Shown: piece by piece, positions 39,769 to 53,600 of the stretch
How the letters are laid out: each line of letters begins with the position of its first letter
How positions within the stretch are numbered: position 1 is the first letter of the stretch
Assembly (NCBI GenBank): GCA_949987565.1
Contig: OX465118.1
Location: forward strand, 3,252,538 to 3,316,537
Length of the DNA stretch: 64,000 bases
Direction: 5' to 3'
From: Luidia sarsii
Taxonomy: Eukaryota; Echinodermata; Asteroidea; Paxillosida; Luidiidae
Made by a program: the position numbers and the translations under genes
Notes under the pieces: generated by a model
Told to the model about the DNA's origin: nothing
What the model saw: only the letters and a program-made list of their open reading frames with translations
Database searches by the model: none

Positions 39769-42700
39769 TGGCAACTTGCATGTACAGAATGTTGAGTTTA
39801 CTGCTTGAACGGCTTTTCTTTAATCGGGGCCTTTGGACTCTAAATAACTGATACATTGTAGAATAAGTGAAGCTTGGGACCACCCGAGTGTTCAGTGTTT
39901 GATTTCGGGTGTAATTTGGTACATATTGGGGCTTGAAATATGGCGCTATTTGACTTTGCTGTGGAAGAATAGGGATGCTTCCCAAAATCCTCGTCGATGA
40001 AAATCGGCTTGGAGAGCAACACACGAGTTACTGCACTTTGCTCACAATCGTCTCGAACGACACCTTCCAGAGAAATATCGCCCAACCCGTCACTTTAGCC
40101 GTTGTTTTGAAATTAATCCGCCCAATGATAGTTTAAAAAAATACAATACCTCTGAGCTCTGACCCTCTATCGCCAACTTCCATCGCTCTCTTTTCAGCAG
40201 CAATACGTCACCAACAATATTTGATCTGATTATCAAATCAAATTTACACAATTCACTGTGCGACCGATAATTATCCATAAATAACGCGAACTACTTTGCG
40301 TGTGTGTGTGACGGATGGCACCCAAGCAAGTTGGCGGAAGCATGACCGTTAGTTCGGAATAGCGCCCCCAATACACAGACAATCAAAGAAACCAGAATTC
40401 TTCGTTTTGATATAACAGCGTACGTCAGTGAAAGAATACATTTCACTTTTGATCAGTCCTCTACACAAGTACATTTTCAAGGGATAATTTCCACTGAAAT
40501 TGCGACACTCCCGGATTGAAAACAAAATGATTCTACGTTAATTCACTTGATTTTTATAGTCGTTCTTGTTGGTGTTTTTGAGGGGTTGTTGCTTGTTTCT
40601 TTGGGCTTCGGTAGTCTGCCATATTTTTATGCAACTTTGTTTCAATGAGGGGTCTTTGGAGGGTAATTAACCGATACATTGTAGAATAAGTGAAGCTTAA
40701 GACAACCTGGGGGTTCCGTGATGGCAACTTGCAAATACAGAATGTTGAGTTTCCTGCTTGAACGGCTTTTCTTTAATCGGGGCCTTTGGACTCTAAATAA
40801 CTGATACATTGTAGAATAAGTGAAGCTTGGGACCACCCGAGTGTTCAGTGTTTGATTTCGGGTGTAATTTGGTACATATTGGGGCTTGAAATATGGCGCT
40901 ATTTGAATTTGCTGTGGAAGAATAGGGATGCTTCCCAAAATCCTCGTCGATGAAAATCGGCTTGGAGAGCAACACACGAGTTACTGCACTTTGCTCACAA
41001 TCGTCTCGAACGACACCTTCCAGAGAAATATCGCCCAACCCGTCACTTTAGCCGTTGTTTTGAAATTAATCCGCCCAATGATAGTTTAAAAAAATACAAT
41101 ACCTCTGACCCTCTATCGCCAACTTCCATCTCTCTCTTTTCAGCATCAATACGTCACCAACAATATTTGATCTGATTATCAAATCAAATTTACAAAATTC
41201 ACTGTGCGACCGATAATTATCAATAAATACCGCAAACTACTTTGCGTGTGTGTGTGACGGATGGCACCCAAGCAAGTTGGCGGAAGCATGGCCGTTAGTT
41301 CGGAATAGCGCCCCCAATACACAGACAATCAAAGAAACCAGAATACTTCGTTTTGATATAACAGCCTACGTCAGTGAAAGAATACATTTCACTTTTGATC
41401 AGTCCTCTACACAAGTACATTTTCAAGGGATAATTTCCACTGAAATTGCGACACTCCCGGATTGAAAACAAAATGATTCTACGTTAATTCACTTGATTTT
41501 TATAGTCGTTCTTGTTGGTGTTTTTGAGGGGTTGTTGCTTGTTTCTTTGGGCTTCGGTAGTCTGCCATATTTGTATACAACTTTGTTTCAATGAGGGGTC
41601 TTTGGATGGTAATTAACCGATACATTGTAGAATAAGTGAAGCTTAAGACAACCTGGGGGTTCCGTGATGGCAACTTGCAAATACAGAATGTTGAGTTTCC
41701 TGCTTGAACGGCTTTTCTTTAATCGGGGCCTTTGGACTCTAAATAACTGATACATTGTAGAATAAGTGAAGCTTGGGACCACCCGAGTGTTCAGTGTTTG
41801 ATTTCGGGTGTAATTTGGTACATATTGGGGCTTGAAATATGGCGCTATTTGACTTTGCTGTGGAAGAATAGGGATGCTTCCCAAAATCCTCGTCGATGAA
41901 AATCGGCGTGGAGAGCAACACACGAGTTACTGCACTTTGCTCACAATCGTCTCGAACGACACCTTCCAGAGAAATATCGCCCAACCCGTCACTTTAGCCG
42001 TTGTTTTGAAATTAATCCGCCCAATGATAGTTTTAAAAAATACAATACCTCTGACCCTCTATCGCCAACTTCCATCTCTCTCTTTTCAGCATCAATACGT
42101 CACCAACAATATTTGATCTGATTATCAAATCAAATTTACTAAATTCACTGTGCGACCGATAATTATCAATAAATACCGCAAACTACTTTGCGTGTGTGTG
42201 TGACGGATGGCACCCAAGCAAGTTGGCGGAAGCATGACCGTTAGTTCGGAATAGCGCCCCCAATACACAGACAATCAAAGAAACCAGAATACTTCGTTTT
42301 GATATAACAGCGTTCGTCAGTGAAAGAATACATTTCACTTTTGATCAGTCCTCTACACAAGTACATTTTCAAGGGATAATTTCCACTGAAATTGCGACAC
42401 TCCCGGATTGAAAACAAAATGATTCTACGTTAATTCACTTGATTTTTATAGTCGTTCTTGTTGGTGTTTTTGAGGGGTTGTTGCTTGTTGCTTTGGGCTT
42501 CGGTAGTCTGCCATATTTTTATACAACTTTGTTTCAATGAGGGGTCTTTGGAGGGTAATTAACCGATACATTGTAGAATAAGTGAAGCTTAAGACAACCT
42601 GGGGGTTCCGTGATGGCAACTTTCAAATACAGAATGTTGAGTTTCCTGCTTGAACGGCTTTTCTTTAATCGGGGCCTTTGGACTCTAAATAACTGATACA

Positions 42701-43065
42701 TTGTAGAATAAGTGAAGCTTGGGACCACCCGAGTGTTCAGTGTTTGATTTCGGGTGTAATTTGGTACATATTGGGGCTTGAAATATGGCGCTATTTGAAT
42801 TTGCTGTGGAAGAATAGGGATGCTTCCCAAAATCCTCGTCGATGAAAATCGGCTTGGAGAGCAACACACGAGTTACTGCACTTTGCTCACAATCGTCTCG
42901 AACGACACCTTCCAGAGAAATATCGCCCAACCCGTCACTTTAGCCGTTGTTTTGAAATTAATCCGCCCAATGATAGTTTAAAAAAATACAATACCTCTGA
43001 CCCTCTATCGCCAACTTCCATCTCTCTCTTTTCAGCATCAATACGTCACCAACAATATTTGATCT
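39769..43065. repeat. Monomers with E/F' alternation
   Basis: Monomers start at 39769 (953 bp, GAGCTC at 40,154, private gcatgtacag and gtttactgc near 39,778-39,801), 40722 (E-like right half), 41668 (F', private actaaattc and gcgttcgtc) and 42614 (private actttcaaatac, E-like right half). Unit 40722 has a private A-to-G change near 41,290 (gcatggccg). This removes a stop codon and creates a chance 71-codon plus-strand frame found in no other monomer. Confidence 0.85.
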
Positions 43066-46000
43066 GATTATCAAATCAAATTTACAAAATTCACTGTGCG
43101 ACCGATAATTATCAATAAATACCGCAAACTACTTTGCGTGTGTGTGTGACGGATGGCACCCAAGCAAGTTGGCGGAAGCATGACCGTTAGTTCGGAATAG
43201 CGCCCCCAATACACAGACAATCAAAGAAACCAGAATACTTCGTTTTGATATAACAGCCTACGTCAGTGAAAGAATACATTTCACTTTTGATCAGTCCTCT
43301 ACACAAGTACATTTTCAAGGGATAATTTCCACTGAAATTGCGACACTCCCGGATTGAAAACAAAATGATTCTACGTTAATTCACTTGATTTTTATAGTCG
43401 TTCTTGTTGGTGTTTTTGAGGGGTTGTTGCTTGTTTCTTTGGGCTTCGGTAGTCTGCCATATTTGTATACAACTTTGTTTCAATGAGGGGTCTTTGGATG
43501 GTAATTAACCGATACATTGTAGAATAAGTGAAGCTTAAGACAACCTGGGGGTTCCGTGATGGCAACTTGCAAATACAGAATGTTGAGTTTCCTGCTTGAA
43601 CGGCTTTTCTTTAATCGGGGCCTTTGGACTCTAAATAACTGATACATTGTAGAATAAGTGAAGCTTGGGACCACCCGAGTGTTCAGTGTTTGATTTCGGG
43701 TGTAATTTGGTACATATTGGGGCTTGAAATATGGCGCTATTTGACTTTGCTGTGGAAGAATAGGGATGCTTCCCAAAATCCTCGTCGATGAAAATCGGCG
43801 TGGAGAGCAACACACGAGTTACTGCACTTTGCTCACAATCGTCTCGAACGACACCTTCCAGAGAAATATCGCCCAACCCGTCACTTTAGCCGTTGTTTTG
43901 AAATTAATCCGCCCAATGATAGTTTAAAAAAATACAATACCTCTGACCCTCTATCGCCAACTTCCATCTCTCTCTTTTCAGCATCAATACGTCACCAACA
44001 ATATTTGATCTGATTATCAAATCAAATTTACAAAATTCACTGTGCGACCGATAATTATCAATAAATACCGCAAACTACTTTGCGTGTGTGTGTGACGGAT
44101 GGCACCCAAGCAAGTTGGCGGAAGCATGACCGTTAGTTCGGAATAGCGCCCCCAATACACAGACAATCAAAGAAACCAGAATACTTCGTTTTGATATAAC
44201 AGCGTTCGTCAGTGAAAGAATACATTTCACTTTTGATCAGTCCTCTACACAAGTACATTTTCAAGGGATAATTTCCACTGAAATTGCGACACTCCCGGAT
44301 TGAAAACAAAATGATTCTACGTTAATTCACTTGATTTTTATAGTCGTTCTTGTTGGTGTTTTTGAGGGGTTGCTGCTTGTTGCTTTGGGCTTCGGTAGTC
44401 TGCCATATTTGTATACAACTTTGTTTCAATGAGGGGTCTTTGGAGGGTAATTAACCGATACATTGTAGAATAAGTGAAGCTTAAGACAACCTTGGGGTTC
44501 CGTGATGGCAACTTGCAAATACAGAATGTTGAGTTTCCTGCTTGAACGGCTTTTCTTTAATCGGGGCCTTTGGACTCTAAATAACTGATACATTGTAGAA
44601 TAAGTGAAGCTTGGGACCACCCGAGTGTTCAGTGTTTGATTTCGGGTGTAATTTGGTACATATTGGGGCTTGAAATATGGCGCTATTTGACTTTGCTGTG
44701 GAAGAATAGGGATGCTTCCCAAAATCCTCGTCGATGAAAATCGGCGTGGAGAGCAACACACGAGTTACTGCACTTTGCTCACAATCGTCTCGAACGACAC
44801 CTTCCAGAGAAATATCGCCCAACCCGTCACTTTAGCCGTTGTTTTGAAATTAATCCGCCCAATGATAGTTTAAAAAAATACAATACCTCTGACCCTCTAT
44901 CGCCAACTTCCATCTCTCTCTTTTCAGCATCAATACGTCACCAACAATATTTGATCTGATTATCAAATCAAATTTACAAAATTCACTGTGCGACCGATAA
45001 TTATCAATAAATACCGCAAACTACTTTGCGTGTGTGTGTGACGGATGGCACCCAAGCAAGTTGGCGGAAGCATGACCGTTAGTTCGGAATAGCGCCCCCA
45101 ATACACAGACAATCAAAGAAACCAGAATACTTCGTTTTGATATAACAGCCTACGTCAGTGAAAGAATACATTTCACTTTTGATCAGTCCTCTACACAAGT
45201 ACATTTTCAAGGGATAATTTCCACTGAAATTGCGACACTCCCGGATTGAAAACAAAATGATTCTACGTTAATTCACTTGATTTTTATAGTCGTTCTTGTT
45301 GGTGTTTTTGAGGGGTTGTTGCTTGTTTCTTTGGGCTTCGGTAGTCTGCCATATTTGTATACAACTTTGTTTCAATGAGGGGTCTTTGGAGGGTAATTAA
45401 CCGATACATTGTAGAATAAGTGAAGCTTAAGACAACCTGGGGGTTCCGTGATGGCAACTTGCAAATACAGAATGTTGAGTTTCCTGCTTGAACGGCTTTT
45501 CTTTAATCGGGGCCTTTGGACTCTAAATAACTGATACATTGTAGAATAAGTGAAGCTTGGGACCAACCGAGTGTTCAGTGTTTGATTTCGGGTGTAATTT
45601 GGTACATATTGGGGCTTGAAATATGGCGCTATTTGAATTTGCTGTTGAAGAATAGGGATGCTTCCCAAAATCCTCGTCGATGAAAATCGGCTTGGAGAGC
45701 AACACACGAGTTACTGCACTTTGCTCACAATCGTCTCGAACGACACCTTCCAGAGAAATATCGCCCAACCCGTCACTTTAGCCGTTGTTTTGAAATTAAT
45801 CCGTCCAATGAAAGTTTAAAAAAATACAATACCTCTGACCCTCTATCGCCAACTTCCATCTCTCTCTTTTCAGCGTCAATACGTCACCAACAATATTTGA
45901 TCTGATTATCAAATCAAATTTACGAAATCCACTGTGCGACCGATAATTATCAATAAATACCGCGAACTACTTTGCGTGTGTGTGTGACGGATGGCACCCA

Positions 46001-46849
46001 AGCAAGTTGGCGGAAGCATGACCGTTAGTTCGGAATAGCGCCCCCAATACGCAGACAATCAAAGAAACCAGAATACTTCGTTTTGATATAACAGCGTACG
46101 TCAGTGAAAGAATACATTTCACTTTTGATCAGTCCTCTACACAAGTACATTTTCAAGGGATAATTTCCACTGAAATTGCGACACTCCCGGATTGAAAACA
46201 AAATGATTCTACATTAATTCACTTGATTTTTATAGTCGTTCTTGTTGGTGTTTTTGAGGGGCTGTTGCTTGTTGCTTTGGGCTTCGGTAGTCTGCCATAT
46301 TTGTATACAACTTTGTTTCAATGAGGGGTCTTTGGAGGGTAATTAACCGATACATTGTAGAATAAGTGAAGCTTAAGACAACCTGGGGGTTCCGTGATGG
46401 CAACTTGCAAATACAGAATGTTGAGTTTCCTGCTTGAACGGCTTTTCTTTAATCGGGGCCTTTGGACTCTAAATAACTGATACATTGTAGAATAAGTGAA
46501 GCTTGGGACCACCCGAGTGTTCAGTGTTTGATTTCGGGTGTAATTTGGTCCATATTGGGGCTTGAAATATGGCGCTATTTGAATTTGCTGTGGAAGAATA
46601 GGGATGCTTCCCAAAATCCTCGTCGATGAAAATCGGCTTGGAGAGCAACACACGAGTTACTGCACTTTGCTCACAATCGTCTCGAACTACACCTTCCAGA
46701 GAAATATCGCCCAACCCGTCACTTTAGCCGTTGTTTTGAAATTAATCCGCCCAATGATAGTTTAAAAAAATACAATACCTCTGACCCTCTATCGCCAACT
46801 TCCATCTCTCTCTTTTCAGCATCAATACGTCACCAACAATATTTGATCC
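43066..46849. repeat. 4-monomer duplication, copy 1 (3,784 bp)
   Basis: This segment contains the right part of unit 42614, units 43560, 44506 and 45452, and the left part of 46398. It carries private mutations seen nowhere else except exactly 3,784 bp downstream: ccttggggttcc (near 44,491), gaccaaccgag, gctgttgaag, cagcgtcaat, tacgaaatcc, aatacgcagac, ctacattaatt, ggggctgttgc and, in the last unit, ggtccatatt, gaactacacc and gatccg. The start is placed just after the T at 43,065, which is C at 46,849. Confidence 0.9.
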
Positions 46850-49800
46850 GATTATCAAATCAAATTTACAAAATTCACTGTGCGACCGATAATTATCAAT
46901 AAATACCGCAAACTACTTTGCGTGTGTGTGTGACGGATGGCACCCAAGCAAGTTGGCGGAAGCATGACCGTTAGTTCGGAATAGCGCCCCCAATACACAG
47001 ACAATCAAAGAAACCAGAATACTTCGTTTTGATATAACAGCCTACGTCAGTGAAAGAATACATTTCACTTTTGATCAGTCCTCTACACAAGTACATTTTC
47101 AAGGGATAATTTCCACTGAAATTGCGACACTCCCGGATTGAAAACAAAATGATTCTTCGTTAATTCACTTGATTTTTATAGTCGTTCTTGTTGGTGTTTT
47201 TGAGGGGTTGTTGCTTGTTTCTTTGGGCTTCGGTAGTCTGCCATATTTGTATACAACTTTGTTTCAATGAGGGGTCTTTGGATGGTAATTAACCGATACA
47301 TTGTAGAATAAGTGAAGCTTAAGACAACCTGGGGGTTCCGTGATGGCAACTTGCAAATACAGAATGTTGAGTTTCCTGCTTGAACGGCTTTTCTTTAATC
47401 GGGGCCTTTGGACTCTAAATAACTGATACATTGTAGAATAAGTGAAGCTTGGGACCACCCGAGTGTTCAGTGTTTGATTTCGGGTGTAATTTGGTACATA
47501 TTGGGGCTTGAAATATGGCGCTATTTGACTTTGCTGTGGAAGAATAGGGATGCTTCCCAAAATCCTCGTCGATGAAAATCGGCGTGGAGAGCAACACACG
47601 AGTTACTGCACTTTGCTCACAATCGTCTCGAACGACACCTTCCAGAGAAATATCGCCCAACCCGTCACTTTAGCCGTTGTTTTGAAATTAATCCGCCCAA
47701 TGATAGTTTAAAAAAATACAATACCTCTGACCCTCTATCGCCAACTTCCATCTCTCTCTTTTCAGCATCAATACGTCACCAACAATATTTGATCTGATTA
47801 TCAAATCAAATTTACAAAATTCACTGTGCGACCGATAATTATCAATAAATACCGCAAACTACTTTGCGTGTGTGTGTGACGGATGGCACCCAAGCAAGTT
47901 GGCGGAAGCATGACCGTTAGTTCGGAATAGCGCCCCCAATACACAGACAATCAAAGAAACCAGAATACTTCGTTTTGATATAACAGCGTTCGTCAGTGAA
48001 AGAATACATTTCACTTTTGATCAGTCCTCTACACAAGTACATTTTCAAGGGATAATTTCCACTGAAATTGCGACACTCCCGGATTGAAAACAAAATGATT
48101 CTACGTTAATTCACTTGATTTTTATAGTCGTTCTTGTTGGTGTTTTTGAGGGGTTGCTGCTTGTTGCTTTGGGCTTCGGTAGTCTGCCATATTTGTATAC
48201 AACTTTGTTTCAATGAGGGGTCTTTGGAGGGTAATTAACCGATACATTGTAGAATAAGTGAAGCTTAAGACAACCTTGGGGTTCCGTGATGGCAACTTGC
48301 AAATACAGAATGTTGAGTTTCCTGCTTGAACGGCTTTTCTTTAATCGGGGCCTTTGGACTCTAAATAACTGATACATTGTAGAATAAGTGAAGCTTGGGA
48401 CCACCCGAGTGTTCAGTGTTTGATTTCGGGTGTAATTTGGTACATATTGGGGCTTGAAATATGGCGCTATTTGACTTTGCTGTGGAAGAATAGGGATGCT
48501 TCCCAAAATCCTCGTCGATGAAAATCGGCGTGGAGAGCAACACACGAGTTACTGCACTTTGCTCACAATCGTCTCGAACGACACCTTCCAGAGAAATATC
48601 GCCCAACCCGTCACTTTAGCCGTTGTTTTGAAATTAATCCGCCCAATGATAGTTTAAAAAAATACAATACCTCTGACCCTCTATCGCCAACTTCCATCTC
48701 TCTCTTTTCAGCATCAATACGTCACCAACAATATTTGATCTGATTATCAAATCAAATTTACAAAATTCACTGTGCGACCGATAATTATCAATAAATACCG
48801 CAAACTACTTTGCGTGTGTGTGTGACGGATGGCACCCAAGCAAGTTGGCGGAAGCATGACCGTTAGTTCGGAATAGCGCCCCCAATACACAGACAATCAA
48901 AGAAACCAGAATACTTCGTTTTGATATAACAGCCTACGTCAGTGAAAGAATACATTTCACTTTTGATCAGTCCTCTACACAAGTACATTTTCAAGGGATA
49001 ATTTCCACTGAAATTGCGACACTCCCGGATTGAAAACAAAATGATTCTACGTTAATTCACTTGATTTTTATAGTCGTTCTTGTTGGTGTTTTTGAGGGGT
49101 TGTTGCTTGTTTCTTTGGGCTTCGGTAGTCTGCCATATTTGTATACAACTTTGTTTCAATGAGGGGTCTTTGGAGGGTAATTAACCGATACATTGTAGAA
49201 TAAGTGAAGCTTAAGACAACCTGGGGGTTCCGTGATGGCAACTTGCAAATACAGAATGTTGAGTTTCCTGCTTGAACGGCTTTTCTTTAATCGGGGCCTT
49301 TGGACTCTAAATAACTGATACATTGTAGAATAAGTGAAGCTTGGGACCAACCGAGTGTTCAGTGTTTGATTTCGGGTGTAATTTGGTACATATTGGGGCT
49401 TGAAATATGGCGCTATTTGAATTTGCTGTTGAAGAATAGGGATGCTTCCCAAAATCCTCGTCGATGAAAATCGGCTTGGAGAGCAACACACGAGTTACTG
49501 CACTTTGCTCACAATCGTCTCGAACGACACCTTCCAGAGAAATATCGCCCAACCCGTCACTTTAGCCGTTGTTTTGAAATTAATCCGTCCAATGAAAGTT
49601 TAAAAAAATACAATACCTCTGACCCTCTATCGCCAACTTCCATCTCTCTCTTTTCAGCGTCAATACGTCACCAACAATATTTGATCTGATTATCAAATCA
49701 AATTTACGAAATCCACTGTGCGACCGATAATTATCAATAAATACCGCGAACTACTTTGCGTGTGTGTGTGACGGATGGCACCCAAGCAAGTTGGCGGAAG

Positions 49801-50633
49801 CATGACCGTTAGTTCGGAATAGCGCCCCCAATACGCAGACAATCAAAGAAACCAGAATACTTCGTTTTGATATAACAGCGTACGTCAGTGAAAGAATACA
49901 TTTCACTTTTGATCAGTCCTCTACACAAGTACATTTTCAAGGGATAATTTCCACTGAAATTGCGACACTCCCGGATTGAAAACAAAATGATTCTACATTA
50001 ATTCACTTGATTTTTATAGTCGTTCTTGTTGGTGTTTTTGAGGGGCTGTTGCTTGTTGCTTTGGGCTTCGGTAGTCTGCCATATTTGTATACAACTTTGT
50101 TTCAATGAGGGGTCTTTGGAGGGTAATTAACCGATACATTGTAGAATAAGTGAAGCTTAAGACAACCTGGGGGTTCCGTGATGGCAACTTGCAAATACAG
50201 AATGTTGAGTTTCCTGCTTGAACGGCTTTTCTTTAATCGGGGCCTTTGGACTCTAAATAACTGATACATTGTAGAATAAGTGAAGCTTGGGACCACCCGA
50301 GTGTTCAGTGTTTGATTTCGGGTGTAATTTGGTCCATATTGGGGCTTGAAATATGGCGCTATTTGAATTTGCTGTGGAAGAATAGGGATGCTTCCCAAAA
50401 TCCTCGTCGATGAAAATCGGCTTGGAGAGCAACACACGAGTTACTGCACTTTGCTCACAATCGTCTCGAACTACACCTTCCAGAGAAATATCGCCCAACC
50501 CGTCACTTTAGCCGTTGTTTTGAAATTAATCCGCCCAATGATAGTTTAAAAAAATACAATACCTCTGACCCTCTATCGCCAACTTCCATCTCTCTCTTTT
50601 CAGCATCAATACGTCACCAACAATATTTGATCC
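46850..50633. repeat. 4-monomer duplication, copy 2 (3,784 bp)
   Basis: This is a direct tandem copy of 43,066-46,849. The only difference I noticed between the copies is gattcttcg near 47,155, against gattctacg in copy 1. The copy must end before 50,655, where the next monomer switches to tacacaattc. The junction can slide by about 21 bp because both sides are identical there. Confidence 0.9.
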
Positions 50634-53600
50634 GATTATCAAATCAAATTTACACAATTCACTGTGCGACCGATAATTATCCATCAATAACGCGAACTAC
50701 CTTGCGTGTGTGTGTGACGGATGGCACCCAAGCAAGTTGGCGGAAGCATGACCGTTAGTTCGGAATAGCGCCCCCAATACACAGCCTATCAAAGAAACCA
50801 GAATACTTCGTTTTGATATAACAGCGTACGTCAGTGAAAGAATACATTTCACTTTTGATCAGTCCTCTACACAAGTACATTTTCAAGGGATAATTTCCAC
50901 TGAAATTGCGACACTCCCGGATTGAAAACAAAATGATTCTACATTAATTCACTTGATTTTTATAGTCGTTCTTGTTGGTGTTTTTGAGGGGTTGTTGCTT
51001 GTTTCTTTGGGCTTCGGTAGTCTGCCATATTTTTATGCAACTTTGTTTCAATGAGGGGTCTTTGGAGGGTAATTAACCGATACATTGTAGAATAAGTGAA
51101 GCTTAAGACAACCTGGGGGTTCCGTGATGGCAACTTGCAAATACAGAATGTTGAGTTTCCTGCTTGAACGGCTTTTCTTTAATCGGGGCCTTTGGACTCT
51201 AAATAACTGATACATTGTAGAATAAGTGAAGCTTGGGACCACCCGAGTGTTCAGTGTTTGATTTCGGGTGTAATTTGGTACATATTGGGGCTTGAAATAT
51301 GGCGCTATTTGAATTTGCTGTGGAAGAATAGGGATGCTTCCCAAAATCCTCGTCGATGAAAATCGGCTTGTAGAGCAACACACGAGTTACTGCACTTTGC
51401 TCACAATCGTCTCGAACGACACCTTCCAGAGAAATATCGCCCAACCCGTCACTTTAGCCGTTGTTTTGAAATTAATCCGCCCAATGATAGTTTAAAAAAA
51501 TACAATACCTCTGACCCTCTATCGCCAACTTCCATCTCTCTCTTTTCAGCATCAATACGTCACCAACAATATTTGATCTGATTATCAAATCAAATTTACA
51601 AAATTCACTGTGCGACCGATAATTATCAATAAATACCGCAAACTACTTTGCGTGTGTGTGTGACGGATGGCACCCAAGCAAGTTGGCGGAAGCATGACCG
51701 TTAGTTCGGAATAGCGCCCCCAATACACAGACAATCAAAGAAACCAGAATACTTCGTTTTGATATAACAGCCTACGTCAGTGAAAGAATACATTTCACTT
51801 TTGATCAGTCCTCTACACAAGTACATTTTCAAGGGATAATTTCCACTGAAATTGCGACACTCCCGGATTGAAAACAAAATGATTCTACGTTAATTCACTT
51901 GATTTTTATAGTCGTTCTTGTTGGTGTTTTTGAGGGGTTGTTGCTTGTTTCTTTGGGCTTCGGTAGTCTGCCATATTTGTATACAACTTTGTTTCAATGA
52001 GGGGTCTTTGGATGGTAATTAACCGATACATTGTAGAATAAGTGAAGCTTAAGACAACCTGGGGGTTCCGTGATGGCAACTTGCAAATACAGAATGTTGA
52101 GTTTCCTGCTTGAACGGCTTTTCTTTAATCGGGGCCTTTGGACTCTAAATAACTGATACATTGTAGAATAAGTGAAGCTTGGGACCACCCGAGTGTTCAG
52201 TGTTTGATTTCGGGTGTAATTTGGTCCATATTGGGGCTTGAAATATGGCGCTATTTGAATTTGCTGTGGAAGAATAGGGATGCTTCCCAAAATCCTCGTC
52301 GATGAAACTCGGCTTGGAGAGCAACACACGAGTTACTGCACTTTGCTCACAATCGTCTCGAACTACACCTTCCAGAGAAATATCGCCCAACCCGTCACTT
52401 TAGCCGTTGTTTTGAAATTAATCCGCCCAATGATAGTTTAAAAAAATACAATACCTCTGACCCTCTATCGCCAACTTCCATCTCTCTCTTTTCAGCATCA
52501 ATACGTCACCAACAATATTTGATCCGATTATCAAATCAAATTTACACAATTCACTGTGCGACCGATAATTATCCATCAATAACGCGAACTACCTTGCGTG
52601 TGTGTGTGACGGATGGCACCCAAGCAAGTTGGCGGAAGCATGACCGTTAGTTCGGAATAGCGCCCCCAATACACAGCCTATCAAAGAAACCAGAATACTT
52701 CGTTTTGATATAACAGCGTACGTCAGTGAAAGAATACATTTCACTTTTGATCAGTCCTCTACACAAGTACATTTTCAAGGGATAATTTCCACTGAAATTG
52801 CGACACTCCCGGATTGAAAACAAAATGATTCTACATTAATTCACTTGATTTTTATAGTCGTTCTTGTTGGTGTTTTTGAGGGGTTGTTGCTTGTTTCTTT
52901 GGGCTTCGGTAGTCTGCCATATTTTTATACAACTTTGTTTCAATGAGGGGTCTTTGGAGGGTAATTAACCGATACATTGTAGAATAAGTGAAGCTTAAGA
53001 CAACCTGGGGGTTCCGTGATGGCAACTTGCAAATACAGAATGTTGAGTTTCCTGCTTGAACGGCTTTTCTTTAATTGGGGCCTTTTGACTCTAAATAACT
53101 GATACATTGTAGAATAAGTGAAGCTTGGGACCACCCGAGTGTTCAGTGTTTGAATTCGGGTGTAATTTGGTACATATTGGGGCTTGAAATATGGCGCTAT
53201 TTGAATTTGCTGTGGAAGAATAGGGATGCTTCCCAAAATCCTCGTCGATGAAAATCGGCTTGGAGAGCAACACACGAGTTACTGCACTTTGCTCACAATC
53301 GTCTCGAACGACACCTTCCAGAGAAATATCGCCCAACCCGTCACTTTAGCCGTTGTTTTGAAATTAATCCGCCCAATGATAGTTTAAAAAAATACAATAC
53401 CTCTGACCCTCTATCGCCAACTTCCATCTCTCTCTTTTCAGCATCAATACGTCACCAACAATATTTGATCCGATTATCAAATCAAATTTACACAATTCAC
53501 TGTGCGACCGATAATTATCCATCAATAACGCGAACTACCTTGCGTGTGTGTGTGACGGATGGCACCCAAGCAAGTTGGCGGAAGCATGACCGTTAGTTCG

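Noticed and set aside
41250..41465. Plus-strand 71-codon frame present once
   Set aside because: It exists only because of one private substitution (gcatgaccg to gcatggccg) that removes a stop.
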